Source: Xanthobacteraceae bacterium
Lineage (GTDB): Bacteria; Pseudomonadota; Alphaproteobacteria; Rhizobiales; Xanthobacteraceae
Assembly (NCBI GenBank): GCA_019745775.1
Contig: JAIESR010000023.1
Location: 113,313 to 177,312 of the forward strand
DNA: 64,000 nucleotides
Reading direction: 5' to 3'
Under the pieces are notes generated by a model, which was not told the DNA's origin, did not search any database, and saw only the letters and a list, made by a program, of their open reading frames with translations. Positions 51,181-61,400 of this stretch are shown in pieces. The position numbers were made by a program, and so were the translations under genes. Position 1 is the stretch's first letter, and every line of letters begins with the position of its first letter.

Positions 51181-51220
51181 CCCCTCAGTGCCGATACTGC
51201 ACACGAGATAAGCAAGACGC

Positions 51221-52417
51221 ATGAGCAAGAAATCCTCCAGCGGCCCCCCGCATCCTGACGTCAAGCCGGCGACCCGTTTCGTGACCGGCGGTCGCGATCC
51301 GCAGGCCTTTCACGGATTCGTCAACCCGCCGGTCGTGCACGCCTCGACCGTGCTCTACCCGACGGTCGAGGACTATGAGGCGCGCAACGGCCGCTATACC
51401 TATGGCCGGCGCGGCACACCCACCTCGGAAGCATTCGCCGGCGCGCTCGCCGAGATCGAAGGGCCGGAATGCGCCGGCGTCGCGCTGCTGCCGTCGGGGC
51501 TGGCGGCGGCATCGCTCGCGCTGCAATCGGCGCTCCAGTCCGGCGACCATGTGCTGGTCACCGACAATGTGTACGGCCCGACGCGCAAGTATTGCGATAC
51601 GGTGCTCAATCGCGCCGGGGTTATCACCACCTATTTCGACCCGCTGATCGCCGACATCGCACCGCTGATGCAGCCGAATACCCGCGCGGTGTATTTGGAG
51701 TCGCCTGGCTCGCTGTCGTTCGAGGTCCAGGACGTACCCGCCATCGCCAAGGTTGCGCATGCGCGCGGCGCGGTCGTGCTGATGGACAACACCTGGGCGA
51801 GCCCGCTCTACTTCCGCGCGCTCGAAAAGGGCGTCGACCTCGCGATCCAGTCCGGCAGCAAGTATATCGGCGGCCATTCCGACCTGATGCTCGGCGTGGT
51901 CGCAGCCAACGCCAAGTGCTGGCCGCAGCTCAATCATACCGTGTTCTCGATGGGACTGTGCGTCGGCCCCGACGACATGTATCTCGGCATGCGCGGCTTG
52001 CGCACCATGGCGGTGCGCCTTGCTCATCACTATCAGGCCGGGCTCAAGGTTGCGCGCTGGTTTGCGCAGCGCCCGGAGGTCATTAAAGTCCTCCATCCCG
52101 CGCTCGAGAGCTGCCCCGGTCATGCGATCTGGAAACGCGACTTCACCGGCGCATGCGGACTGTTCAGTATCGTGCTCAAGCCGGTGCCGCAGCAGGCGGT
52201 GGCCGCCTTCATCGACGCACTCACGCTGTTCGGCATCGGCGCGTCCTGGGGCGGGTTCGAGAGCCTGGTGATCCCGTTCGATTGCAACGAGGTTCGCAGC
52301 GCCACAAGCTTTGCACCCGGCGGACCGACGGTGCGCTTCCATATCGGGCTTGAGGATGTCGACGACCTGATCGCCGATCTCGAACGTGGCTTCGCCGCAA
52401 TGGCGGCGGCGCTTTAA
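51221..52417 (+). CDS. metC: Cystathionine beta-lyase
   Basis: 398 residues, trans-sulfuration PLP enzyme. K214 in QSGSKYIGGHSD is the PLP lysine, YTYGRRGTPTSEAFAGAL and LMDNTWASPL are family motifs, and the C-terminal GASWGGFESLVIPF marks beta-lyase. It splits cystathionine to homocysteine, pyruvate and ammonia, for methionine synthesis. The stop overlaps the convergent lipid-A domain gene by 4 bases. Confidence 0.9.
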   Translation: MSKKSSSGPPHPDVKPATRFVTGGRDPQAFHGFVNPPVVHASTVLYPTVEDYEARNGRYTYGRRGTPTSEAFAGALAEIEGPECAGVALLPSGLAAASLALQSALQSGDHVLVTDNVYGPTRKYCDTVLNRAGVITTYFDPLIADIAPLMQPNTRAVYLESPGSLSFEVQDVPAIAKVAHARGAVVLMDNTWASPLYFRALEKGVDLAIQSGSKYIGGHSDLMLGVVAANAKCWPQLNHTVFSMGLCVGPDDMYLGMRGLRTMAVRLAHHYQAGLKVARWFAQRPEVIKVLHPALESCPGHAIWKRDFTGACGLFSIVLKPVPQQAVAAFIDALTLFGIGASWGGFESLVIPFDCNEVRSATSFAPGGPTVRFHIGLEDVDDLIADLERGFAAMAAAL

Positions 52418-52752
52418 CCAGCGCCGGACTCTTTCTTCTCGCGGGCCTCGCGGTAGATCAGCACGATGTTGCGAATATAGATCAGCGTCGCGACGCCCTG
52501 CCCGAAGATGATAACCGGCTCGCGCTTCACGATGCCGTAGAGCAGCGTCATCAGCCCGCCGCCCATCGAGAATATCCAGAACGCGAAAGGGATCACGCTC
52601 TTGCCGGCGCGCTCGCTCGAAATCCATTGCACCAGGAAGCGACCGGCGAACAGAAGCTGCGCGACCAGGCCGAACACCAGCCAGAAGTCGAACTTGTCGA
52701 CGAAGGTTTCGCGGAAGAAGTCGCCGACCGCGGTGCCGAACTGAATGAGCAT
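52414..52752 (-). CDS. Lipid A biosynthesis N-terminal domain protein
   Basis: 112 residues, three membrane helices. FGLVAQLLFAGRFLVQWISSERAGKSVIPFAFWIFSMGGGLMTLLYG (about 24-70) is the LAB_N signature. In rhizobia such small proteins function with a GT2 in making polyprenyl-phosphate sugars. Its ATG overlaps the stop of the GT2 gene (TGATG), so it is translationally coupled. Confidence 0.88.
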   Translation of the reverse strand: MLIQFGTAVGDFFRETFVDKFDFWLVFGLVAQLLFAGRFLVQWISSERAGKSVIPFAFWIFSMGGGLMTLLYGIVKREPVIIFGQGVATLIYIRNIVLIYREAREKKESGAG

Positions 52753-53486
52753 CAACCGATCTCCGTTGCGTCCGGCACGCGTTTCCTGCGGCGCACGAGC
52801 CACCAGACACCGGCAAGGTCGAGGATGCCGACCCACAGCCGATCCCACAGTCCGTAATTCGAGACGCCGTGGCCGCGCTGGCGGTCCACCACGTCCACAT
52901 AGCCGATCTCGTAGCCTTCGCGGCGCACCAGCGCCGGCAGGAAGCGATGCAGACCGTCAAAATACGGCAGCGACAGGAACAGATCGCGGCGGAACGCCTT
53001 CAGCCCGCAGCCGGTGTCGCGGGTGCCGTCGCGCAGCACGGCGCTGCGCACGCCGTTGGCAATGCGCGACTGGAACTTCTTGAAGCCGGTGTCCTTGCGG
53101 CCGACGCGCTGGCCGGCAACCAGGCCGATACGCGGATTCTCCGTCAGCACGGCCAGGAGTTTCGGCACGAAGGCCGGATCGTTTTGTCCGTCGCCGTCAA
53201 GCGTCGCGACCAGCGGCGCGCGCGCGTGCTTCACGCCGGTGCGCACCGCCGACGACTGGCCACACGAGGCCGCATGCTTGATCTGACGCAGCCACGGCCG
53301 CGACGCCTTCAGGCTCGCGAGCTCGGCTTCGGTGCCGTCGGTCGAGCCATCGTTGACATAGACGATCTCGAACGATTGGCCGGCCAGCGCGCGCTCGATC
53401 TCGGCGACCAGCGGCGCGATGTTCCCGGCCTCGTTCTTCACCGGAATGACAATACTGACCGATGGCGCTGGTTCGTTATCACGCAT
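52752..53486 (-). CDS. GT2 polyprenyl-phosphate glycosyltransferase (dolichyl-phosphate mannosyltransferase-like)
   Basis: 244 residues. VSIVIPVKNEAGNIAPLVAEIE, the DGSTDGT loop and VATLDGDGQNDPAFVPKLL (catalytic Asp pair) are the DPM1/ArnC-type core. There are no C-terminal membrane helices, so membrane attachment may depend on the coupled LAB_N protein. It would transfer a sugar to undecaprenyl phosphate for the ArnT-like enzyme of the same operon. Confidence 0.9.
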   Translation of the reverse strand: MRDNEPAPSVSIVIPVKNEAGNIAPLVAEIERALAGQSFEIVYVNDGSTDGTEAELASLKASRPWLRQIKHAASCGQSSAVRTGVKHARAPLVATLDGDGQNDPAFVPKLLAVLTENPRIGLVAGQRVGRKDTGFKKFQSRIANGVRSAVLRDGTRDTGCGLKAFRRDLFLSLPYFDGLHRFLPALVRREGYEIGYVDVVDRQRGHGVSNYGLWDRLWVGILDLAGVWWLVRRRKRVPDATEIG

Positions 53487-53531
53487 GATTGATTGTAGTT
53501 GTTGGGCCCGCCTGCCCCGGCGTGATGCTTC

Positions 53532-54371
53532 TTATTGACCGGCGAGGCCGCGGGCAACCTTTTTGATCCGCGCCCAGGATGGGCCCGGAAACGGCTTGAC
53601 GCTGCCATCGGGAAGCACCGTGAAACCGAGCCGGCGCGCCGCCATAAAATCGCGCACCAGGAGCGCGCCGATCACGCCCGCGATCGCCCCCGCCACCACG
53701 TCGCTCGGATGATGCGCGGTGACGATGACACGGCTCAAGGCGATTATGACCGCATAGGTCCACAACAGCGGCCGCAGCCGCGGCCACAACACACCAAACG
53801 CGACCGCCGCCGCGAACGCGTTAGTGGCATGGCCGGACGGGAAGCTCGCGTACTCGACCCGCCAGAGGAAGAACTTGTAGAGGAACACGTCCTCGCCGGC
53901 GATCACCGGGCGGGCGCGGCCGACGACACGCTTGATGACGGTGACGACGAGACCCGTAACCCCGATGGCCAGGAACAAAAAGCCAAGCCGCACCGCCAGC
54001 GTCGCCAATACGCCCTGGCTCATCCGTGCCAGCGCCGGCGAATTGATGAGCGTGATCGCGACCAACGCAGTACCAAGCGGAATGAGGAACCAACCCGCGA
54101 GTCCGAAATCGGTCACGAACTGGAACGCGTCGACGAGCCAGCGCGGCGCGTGCCGTGCCGCCCTGATCGCGGCGGCATCGACGAAGACCATGGTCAGGAT
54201 CAGCGCCGCGATCGCGAGCGCCGCGCCGACCGCCACGCGTGTGTAGGCACGCCAGATCGGGTTCGCGCCGCCGCGCGGGCGCCGCACCAGGCGGGCGAGG
54301 CCGACCACGACATTGGTGCACACGAAGCGAAACCGCGACGGCGCGCGCTCCGCCATCGGGGGCGCACTCAT
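53532..54371 (-). CDS. PAP2-family membrane phosphatase
   Basis: 279 residues with five or six helices. Phosphatase motifs are KRVVGRARP, FPSGHATNAFAAA and SRVIVTAHHPSDVVAGAIAG, the complete C1-C2-C3 set of acid phosphatases. It probably removes a phosphate from lipid A or undecaprenyl pyrophosphate. Its ATG overlaps the stop of the ArnT-like gene by 4 bases. Confidence 0.9.
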   Translation of the reverse strand: MSAPPMAERAPSRFRFVCTNVVVGLARLVRRPRGGANPIWRAYTRVAVGAALAIAALILTMVFVDAAAIRAARHAPRWLVDAFQFVTDFGLAGWFLIPLGTALVAITLINSPALARMSQGVLATLAVRLGFLFLAIGVTGLVVTVIKRVVGRARPVIAGEDVFLYKFFLWRVEYASFPSGHATNAFAAAVAFGVLWPRLRPLLWTYAVIIALSRVIVTAHHPSDVVAGAIAGVIGALLVRDFMAARRLGFTVLPDGSVKPFPGPSWARIKKVARGLAGQ

Positions 54372-56092
54372 GGCGGGCTCCCGGACCGGTAGACCGCGAC
54401 CGTCACCGCGCGGCCGTTACCCAGGTTGAAGCCTTCGATGCGCGGACCGGACGAGTACAGCAGCCCGATCACGTCCGCGCGCTGCGCGAAGCTGCGCTCC
54501 TGGCGTGCCTCGACGAAAGCGAAGCGGCACTCGCCGCCGCGCAGGAATTCCGCGGCGCCGGCGCCGTCGGTCTGGCGGGTCGCAGTGCCTGCAAGGAAGA
54601 CGACACTTGCCTCGCCATATCCGGCGGCGGCCGCCACCGGATTGCTGCAACCAGAGTCGCGCAGGATCTTCGCCAGCGCCACGCTCGGGAACACGGAATG
54701 CAGCGCCGGGATGATGAACCCGAAGATCGCTGCGGTCATCAGCAGCGCAGCGGCGAACGAGCGCATCAGCGCGTGCTCGGCGCCGTCGCTGTTGTAGAGC
54801 TGCCACGCGCGGAAGCCCATCACCATCGACGCGCCGATCAGTAGCCAGGCGAGGAATCCGAACTGTCGCCCGATGAAGATCAGGGTGCCAAGGCCAAGGA
54901 GACCGATGACCACCGGCAGGACGAACCACCAGATCGTCCCGCGTTCGAGCTTGCTGCGCGACGGCAGCACGCGCGCGTCGACGACACCGGCGATCAGGAT
55001 AGCGATCGCCGGATAGAGCGGCAGCACATAGTGCGGCAGCTTGGTGACGACGAGCTCGAACAGGATCCAGGCCGGAACGATCCAGGCCAAGAGGAAGCGC
55101 GCACCGGGCTCCTGGCGCGACGACCATACCGAACGCGCGGCGATGCCGGCGAGCGTCGCCGCCGGCCAGAACGTCACCCAGAACAGCAGGAAATAGTATC
55201 CGGGCGGCGCGCCGTGCGACTCCTGTCCCTGGAACAGCTTGCTGAGCAGATCCTCGCCCACCGACTCCTGGAAGAAGCCGTCACCGGCGCGCATGGTGAT
55301 CGCTACGAACCACGGCAGCACCAGCAGCGCGCTCCAGAGCACGCCGACCAACGGCCGGAGCGACCAGAACCAGACCACTGAGCGGTCGGCGATCGCCAGC
55401 GCGGCGACGGTCAGGAACACGATCAGCGGAATGACCGGCCCCTTGAGCAGCACGGACGCGGCGATGGCGGTCCAGAAGATCGCCGGCACCGTCCACGACG
55501 ATCGTCCTTCGAGCCGCGCGCGCTGCTCCGGCAGGTAGGCGCGCGCCATTGCGCCCATGGCGGCGACCGCGGTCAGCAGGAGGCAAGCGTCGGTCTTGGC
55601 GATGCGCCCTTCCACGCTCAGCAGGAGGCAGGTCGCCATCATCAAGCCGGCCATCAGCGCCGCGCGCCGCGTGAGGAACGCCAGCGCCGCCCAATAGGTC
55701 AGCAGCACGGCGCCGACTGCGCCGAGCAACGAGGGGACGCGGTAGAGCCAGATGGAGGTAGTCGCCTCGCGGATGCCGAGCGCCTGGCCCGCCTTCACGG
55801 CGGTTGCCTGCAGCCAGTAGATGCCGACCGGCTTCTTGTAGCGGGTGGTCTCCTGAAAGCGGATGTCGATGTAGTCGCCGCTTTCGAGCATCTGCTTGGT
55901 GGCTTGCGCAAAGCGTGACTCGTCGCGATCGGTCGGCGGGATCGCGAAGAAGCCCGGCAGGATGTTGAGCAGCGCGGCAACGATGAGCACGATCACCGCG
56001 CGCGCGTGCGAGCGCGTCGCGAAATCGACGATCTCCATCAGGCCACGCGCCGGCTTGACCCGACCCCACCGGTTTTCGGCCGTCACGGCCAT
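54368..56092 (-). CDS. ArnT-like membrane glycosyltransferase (GT-C fold)
   Basis: 574 residues with about 12 helices. The first periplasmic loop has PPTDRDESRFAQATKQMLES and FQETTRYKKPVGIYWLQA, the donor-binding signature of ArnT/PMT-family (GT39/83) enzymes. The C-terminal part is a soluble periplasmic domain of about 150 residues. It transfers a sugar from polyprenyl phosphate to lipid A or core. First gene of the operon with PAP2, GT2 and LAB_N. Confidence 0.9.
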   Translation of the reverse strand: MAVTAENRWGRVKPARGLMEIVDFATRSHARAVIVLIVAALLNILPGFFAIPPTDRDESRFAQATKQMLESGDYIDIRFQETTRYKKPVGIYWLQATAVKAGQALGIREATTSIWLYRVPSLLGAVGAVLLTYWAALAFLTRRAALMAGLMMATCLLLSVEGRIAKTDACLLLTAVAAMGAMARAYLPEQRARLEGRSSWTVPAIFWTAIAASVLLKGPVIPLIVFLTVAALAIADRSVVWFWSLRPLVGVLWSALLVLPWFVAITMRAGDGFFQESVGEDLLSKLFQGQESHGAPPGYYFLLFWVTFWPAATLAGIAARSVWSSRQEPGARFLLAWIVPAWILFELVVTKLPHYVLPLYPAIAILIAGVVDARVLPSRSKLERGTIWWFVLPVVIGLLGLGTLIFIGRQFGFLAWLLIGASMVMGFRAWQLYNSDGAEHALMRSFAAALLMTAAIFGFIIPALHSVFPSVALAKILRDSGCSNPVAAAAGYGEASVVFLAGTATRQTDGAGAAEFLRGGECRFAFVEARQERSFAQRADVIGLLYSSGPRIEGFNLGNGRAVTVAVYRSGSPP

Positions 56093-56275
56093 GCCCGCTC
56101 CCGTTTGCAGCGCGACAATAGAAAAACCCGGCCACCGGGGGAAGCATCAAGAAGCGCGGCGAACGGCGCGCTTGGCGCCAGTGGTTCCCTATCTGAATGA
56201 GGGCTCGCCGCTACCGGCCTGTTCGGGCATGATCTTTTCCGCAGCCTGGGCTCGCAAGCGGATCTTGATCACGCA

Positions 56276-58414
56276 CTATTGCAGGCGCACCAGCACGCTA
56301 TCGGTCGAGCCGGCGGCGTCGATCACGGTCAGGCGGACGAATCCGGGTCCCCCCGGCTCGAAAAACACCGTATTGCGCCGTCCGAACGGGGCATCGACGG
56401 GCATCCCATTGACCAGGACGGTGAGCGGCCCCACACCGCCCGTCAGCTTCAGGGCGATGGGCTCGGGGCGGCCTTCGCCGTTGTTGGCGAGTTCCAGCCG
56501 GGCGCCGTTAGGCGGGAACATGATCCGCACCTGGGTATCGCCCGCGACGCCGTTCTGACGGAAGCGCTGCAAGGGCGGTGGCAGGCGGCTGGTCGAAGCC
56601 ACGATGGCGCCGCGCGGCGCGGCGGGCAGCACGGCCGGGAGGCTGCCGGTGCGCGCGAACGCGTCGAACAGGATCGGCGCCGCGACGTTACGCGCGGCCA
56701 TGCCGGGCACCGGCGCGCCGTCCGGCCGCCCGACCCACACGCCGATCGTACGCTTGCCGTCGAAGCCGACCGCCCAGGCGTCGCGATAGCCGTAGGAGGT
56801 GCCGGTCTTGAACGCGATGCGCCCGCCGGCGGCGTTTTCGGGCGGCGGCGTGCCGAGCATGGCGTTGCCAACATACCAGGCCGCGACCGGCTCCATCAGA
56901 CGGCGCGGCTGCGGCGGCTCAGCCGCATCGTCCATGCGCTCGGTAAGCGCGATGGTATTGCCGAGCCGCGCGACACCGGCATAGAGCGTCACGAGATCGT
57001 TGAGCGTCAAGCCGACACCGCCGAGTCCCATCGCCAGGCCGGGCACTTCGCCGCGCGGCAGTACCAGCGCGCCGCCGGCCTGCGCGAGGCGCGCGGTGAA
57101 GCGGCTCGCACCGACGCGGTCGAGCACGGCAACCGCCGGCACGTTCAGCGACAATTGCAGCGCGCGGCGCACGGTGACGGTGCCCTGGAAGCTCAGGTCG
57201 AAATTCTCCGGCGCGTAGCCGCCGAAGCGGAGCGGTCGATCGTCGATCAGCGTCTCCGGATGAATGAGCCCGTCCTCGAAGCCGAGACCGTAGATGAACG
57301 GCTTGAGCGCGGAGCCCGGCGAGCGCAGCGCCTGCGTCATGTCGACCTGGCCGGCGCGGCTCAGGTCGAAATAGTCGGACGAGGCGACGCGCGCCTGCAC
57401 CTTGCCGGTCTCGTTGTCGACCGCGAGGATGGCGATCGAGAGCGAAGGCCCGAGCGTGCGTGCACGTTCGCGCGCGAGATCCTCGAGCGATTTCTGCAAC
57501 GACGCCTGGATGGTCAGGCGGTGGATGGCCCGGCCGGGCGCCGCGGCGATCACCGCGTCGGCCGAATGCGGCGCCAGCGCCGGCATCGGGCGACGCCCCT
57601 CCGCGACCGCCTCCTGCTTGGCGCGCTCGACCTCGTCGGCCGGCACGACGCCCGCGGCGGCGACCCGGTCGAGCACGCGGTCGCGCGCCGCACGCGCGGC
57701 GACGACGGAGCGGTCCGGCCGCCGGAATTCCGGCGACTGCGGCAGCGCCACCAGCAGCGCCGACTCCGCCAGCGTCAGGCGGCGCGGCTCCTTGCCGAAA
57801 TAGGCAAGCGAGGCGGCACGAATGCCTTCCAGATTGCCGCCATAGGGGGCGAGGCTGAAGTAAAGCGCCAGGATCTCGTTCTTGTTCAGCGCGCGCTCGA
57901 GTTGGATCGCCCGCGCCATCTGGCGAAGCTTGGCGATAAAGCTACGTTCCGTCCGAGGTTCCAAAAGCCGCGCGACCTGCATCGTCAGCGTCGAGGCACC
58001 CGACACGATGCGGCCGTTGGAGGCGAGCTGCAGGAACGCGCGGCCGAGCGCCAGTGGATCGACGCCGTGGTGGCTCATGAAGCGCCGATCCTCATATGCG
58101 TAAAGCATCGCGAGGAACCGCGGATCGACATCGGCGCGCGTCGCCGGCAGCCGCCAGCGGCCTTCCGGCGTCGTGTACGGCCGCAGCAGCCGGCCGTCGC
58201 GGTCGACCACCAGCGTCGAATAGGCGAACCCCTCCCCGCGCGGCACCGGCCCAAGCGACGCGACCCATAGCCAGCTCACGCCCGTCATCATGACGAGCAT
58301 GATCAGCGCCACTACAACGCCCAGGCCCATGATGCGCCACAGACGCCGTCTCGGCCCCCGCGATGCAGGAGCGCAGGACGCATGGCTGCTGGTCGTGCGG
58401 TCGCTCATCGACAC
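56276..58414 (-). CDS. pbpC: Penicillin-binding protein 1C
   Basis: 712 residues. An N-terminal membrane helix, then a transglycosylase domain (YEDRRFMSHHGVDPLALGRA and GASTLTMQVARLLEP), a transpeptidase domain with S368-x-x-K371 in SPGSALKPF and KTGTSYGYRDAW, and a C-terminal PBP1C-type beta domain. It polymerizes and crosslinks peptidoglycan. It is 4 bases downstream of the alpha-2-macroglobulin gene, the usual pairing. Confidence 0.93.
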   Translation of the reverse strand: MSMSDRTTSSHASCAPASRGPRRRLWRIMGLGVVVALIMLVMMTGVSWLWVASLGPVPRGEGFAYSTLVVDRDGRLLRPYTTPEGRWRLPATRADVDPRFLAMLYAYEDRRFMSHHGVDPLALGRAFLQLASNGRIVSGASTLTMQVARLLEPRTERSFIAKLRQMARAIQLERALNKNEILALYFSLAPYGGNLEGIRAASLAYFGKEPRRLTLAESALLVALPQSPEFRRPDRSVVAARAARDRVLDRVAAAGVVPADEVERAKQEAVAEGRRPMPALAPHSADAVIAAAPGRAIHRLTIQASLQKSLEDLARERARTLGPSLSIAILAVDNETGKVQARVASSDYFDLSRAGQVDMTQALRSPGSALKPFIYGLGFEDGLIHPETLIDDRPLRFGGYAPENFDLSFQGTVTVRRALQLSLNVPAVAVLDRVGASRFTARLAQAGGALVLPRGEVPGLAMGLGGVGLTLNDLVTLYAGVARLGNTIALTERMDDAAEPPQPRRLMEPVAAWYVGNAMLGTPPPENAAGGRIAFKTGTSYGYRDAWAVGFDGKRTIGVWVGRPDGAPVPGMAARNVAAPILFDAFARTGSLPAVLPAAPRGAIVASTSRLPPPLQRFRQNGVAGDTQVRIMFPPNGARLELANNGEGRPEPIALKLTGGVGPLTVLVNGMPVDAPFGRRNTVFFEPGGPGFVRLTVIDAAGSTDSVLVRLQ

Positions 58415-58418
58415 CTGC

Positions 58419-61400
58419 TCATCGCGCCGCCGTCGCTGCCGTCACCTCGACGGTGCCGGAGCCGGTGCGGCCGTGGCGGTCAGGACGATACATATCCTCC
58501 ACGAACGCCTGCGGATGCACGTAGGTGCCCGGCGAGACCGCCCGCACGATGTAGGCGACCGTGAACACCGAGGGATCGCCGCTCCGGCGGTTGAACGCCG
58601 CGCTGAAACGGTCGTCGCGGAACTCCGCATTGACCGGCGGCGCGGCGTCCTGGATCCAGGGCAGCGTGCCGGTCTCGCCGGAGGAGACGAGCCGCGGATT
58701 GTCGATCTCGAAGCCGGCCGGCAGGTAGTCCGCGACGATGATGCGGCCGAACTGCGGCTGCGGCTCGGTGATGCGCAGCACCACCGCGAAGCGCTCGTTC
58801 TGCCGCGCCTTGGCCGGGTCGGCGGGCTTGCCGTCGAGCGTGAAGTAGAGCCGCTCGATCTTGAAGCCGCGGTCGACGGCTCCCTCCGGCGTCAGCGGCG
58901 CGCCGTTGACCGTCACCACCGCCTGTAGCGGCCCCTCGCCGGCGTTGACGATCCGCACCGGCTGCTGGAGCTGGCTCGGCGGGAAGCGCCGGTTGAGCGC
59001 GCCCTGCTGCTTCTGCCCGGCGACGACGAGCGCCACGTTGGTCGCGTCCTTCACCAGCGCACGCGCGGCAAGCACCATCCAGGCCTGCTCCTGCGTCGAG
59101 GTGTACGGAGTCAGCCCGCGCGCGGCTTCGACGCGCTCGATCGCGCCGGTGATGGTGGCGCGCGGGGCACCGCCCTCCGAGGCCAGCGTGATCAGCGCGG
59201 CGCCGTCGCGCAGGACCGAGCCGTAGTCGACGCGGCCGTATTCGAGCGTCGGCTCCGGCGCCATCGCCCGTAGCGCCGCGTTGTAGACGCGCTCGGCGCG
59301 GACCTTGTCGCCGAGCATGCCGAGCGCGGCCGCGAGCTGCGCCTTCGCGATGATGGTCGCGAAATCGTCGAGCTTGGTGTCGACGAAGTAGCGCAGATCG
59401 CCGACCGGCGCCGCGCCGTTGCGCGCCAGTACATAGAGCGCATAGGCGAGATTGCGCCCGCCGTTGCGGCCGGGGTCCTCGGTATTGCCCACGTAGTTGC
59501 GCAGCCGTTGGATCGCGAGGCGGAACGCCGTATCCGGCACCGCAAAGTTGCGCTCGCGGGCGCGGGTCAGGAAGTCGGAAACATAGGCATCGAGCCAGAT
59601 GTCGTCGCCGCCGACCGACCAGAGGCCGAACGAGCCGTTCGAGCCCTGGCGCGACAGCAATCGCTCGATCGCCTCCTGGATGCGCTTGTCGACACCCTCG
59701 TCGAGCGCCAGATGCGACGCGCTGGCGAGGTCGTTGACGTAGAGCAGCGGCAGCGCGCGGCTGGTGATCTGCTCGGTGCAGCCGAACGGATAGCGGTCGA
59801 GCGCCGCGAGCAGCGCCGCCGCGTCGAGCGCGCTCGACAGCCCGACCGACACCGACACGCTGCCGGTGCCCGGCACCAGGTCGGTGAGCAGGTCGTTCGA
59901 CAGCGTCACGGCCTCGCCGCGGGCGATGGTCTGCACCGTGCGCCGCGCCAGGATCTGCGTCGCGGGCTTCACCGCCAACGCATAGCTCCGTTCCAGCGCG
60001 AAGCCACCCGGCCCGCTCACACGCACCATGACGTTGCCGACGCCGACGGCGGGCGCCGTCAGCGGCACCGACACGGCCGTGCGCTGCTTGGCGTTGAGCT
60101 TGAGCGTCTGCGGCGCGGCATTGCCAGTGACGTTGACGCCATCGCTCTTCACCTCGACGCGATAGTCGCCGGCCTGCCCTTCGACGTTGTCGACGTCGAG
60201 ATGCATGGTGCCGCGGTCGCCGTTGTTGAGGAAGCGCGGCAGCGTCGCAGTGACCACCAGCTGGTCGCGGATGGTGACGTCCGCCTGGGCGCGGCCGACC
60301 TTCTCGCGCGACCACGCCACCGCCATCACGCGGGCGGTGCCGGCGAAGTCCGGGATGTCGAACACGACCTCGGCGGTGCCGTCGGGCTTCACCGTGACCA
60401 AGCCGGAGTAGAGCGCGAGCGGCTTCTGCGTCGGCGGGCTGCCTTCCAGCTCCGCCGGGCCGTCGCCGCCGCTCCTGATCTGCCCGCGGGTGCCCTGCAT
60501 GCCGTCGATGAGCTGGCCGTAGAGATCTCGGAGTTCAGCAGCAAGACGTCGCTGGCCGAGATAGTGGTCGTCCGGCGCCGGCGGTTTGTAGTTGGTGAGA
60601 TTGAGGATGCCGAGGTCGACGGCCGCAACGACGATGCGCGCCTCCTCGCCGGCCGCAAGCCCGCCGATCTTGACCGGAATGCGCAGCGCGCTTCCCGGCC
60701 GCGTGAGCTGCGGCGTCTGCATGTTCACGCTGAGCGTGCGTGCCTGGCGATTGACGCTGAACCACTGCACGCCGATGGCGCGGCCGGGCATGCGTTGCGC
60801 CGTGGTGTCGAGCGGACGCCGCAGCGTGGCGACCACATAGGCGCCGCTGCCCCAGTCCTTGCCGACCGGAACCTGCAGCCGCGCAGTGCCGGGCTTCACG
60901 TCCTGGGTGATCGTGGTGATCAGGCGTTCGCCGATCACGCTGAGCGTCACCTTGCCGGCGGTGCGCGCGGTCACCGCAACGTTCATGTTCTCGCCGGGGG
61001 CGTATTCCGGCTTGTCGAGCGCGACCTCGAGCATGTCGGGCGTGTCGGCGGTCGCTTCGGTGTACCAGCCGGCGTCAAAGCCGATCGAGGTCACCGGACC
61101 GTCGCGTTCGCCGCTCGAGACCTCCAGCCGATAGCGGCCCCACTGCACCGGCAGCGCGATACGGCCGGGCGTGCCGGCCGCCACATTGAGCTGGCCGTCG
61201 GCGATGCGCCGCGTCACCTTCATCGGCTCGAAGTCCCAGGTGTTGTCGCGCCGATACCATTGATAACGCGTCTCGACCTTCAAGAGCTCGTAGCGCAGGC
61301 CGTTGCGCGTCAGCGCCTCGCCGTCGGGTCCGACCACGACCACGTCGAACGTCGCCTGCTCGCCTTCGCCGAGCGAGCGGCCGGAGAACAACGGACGGAC

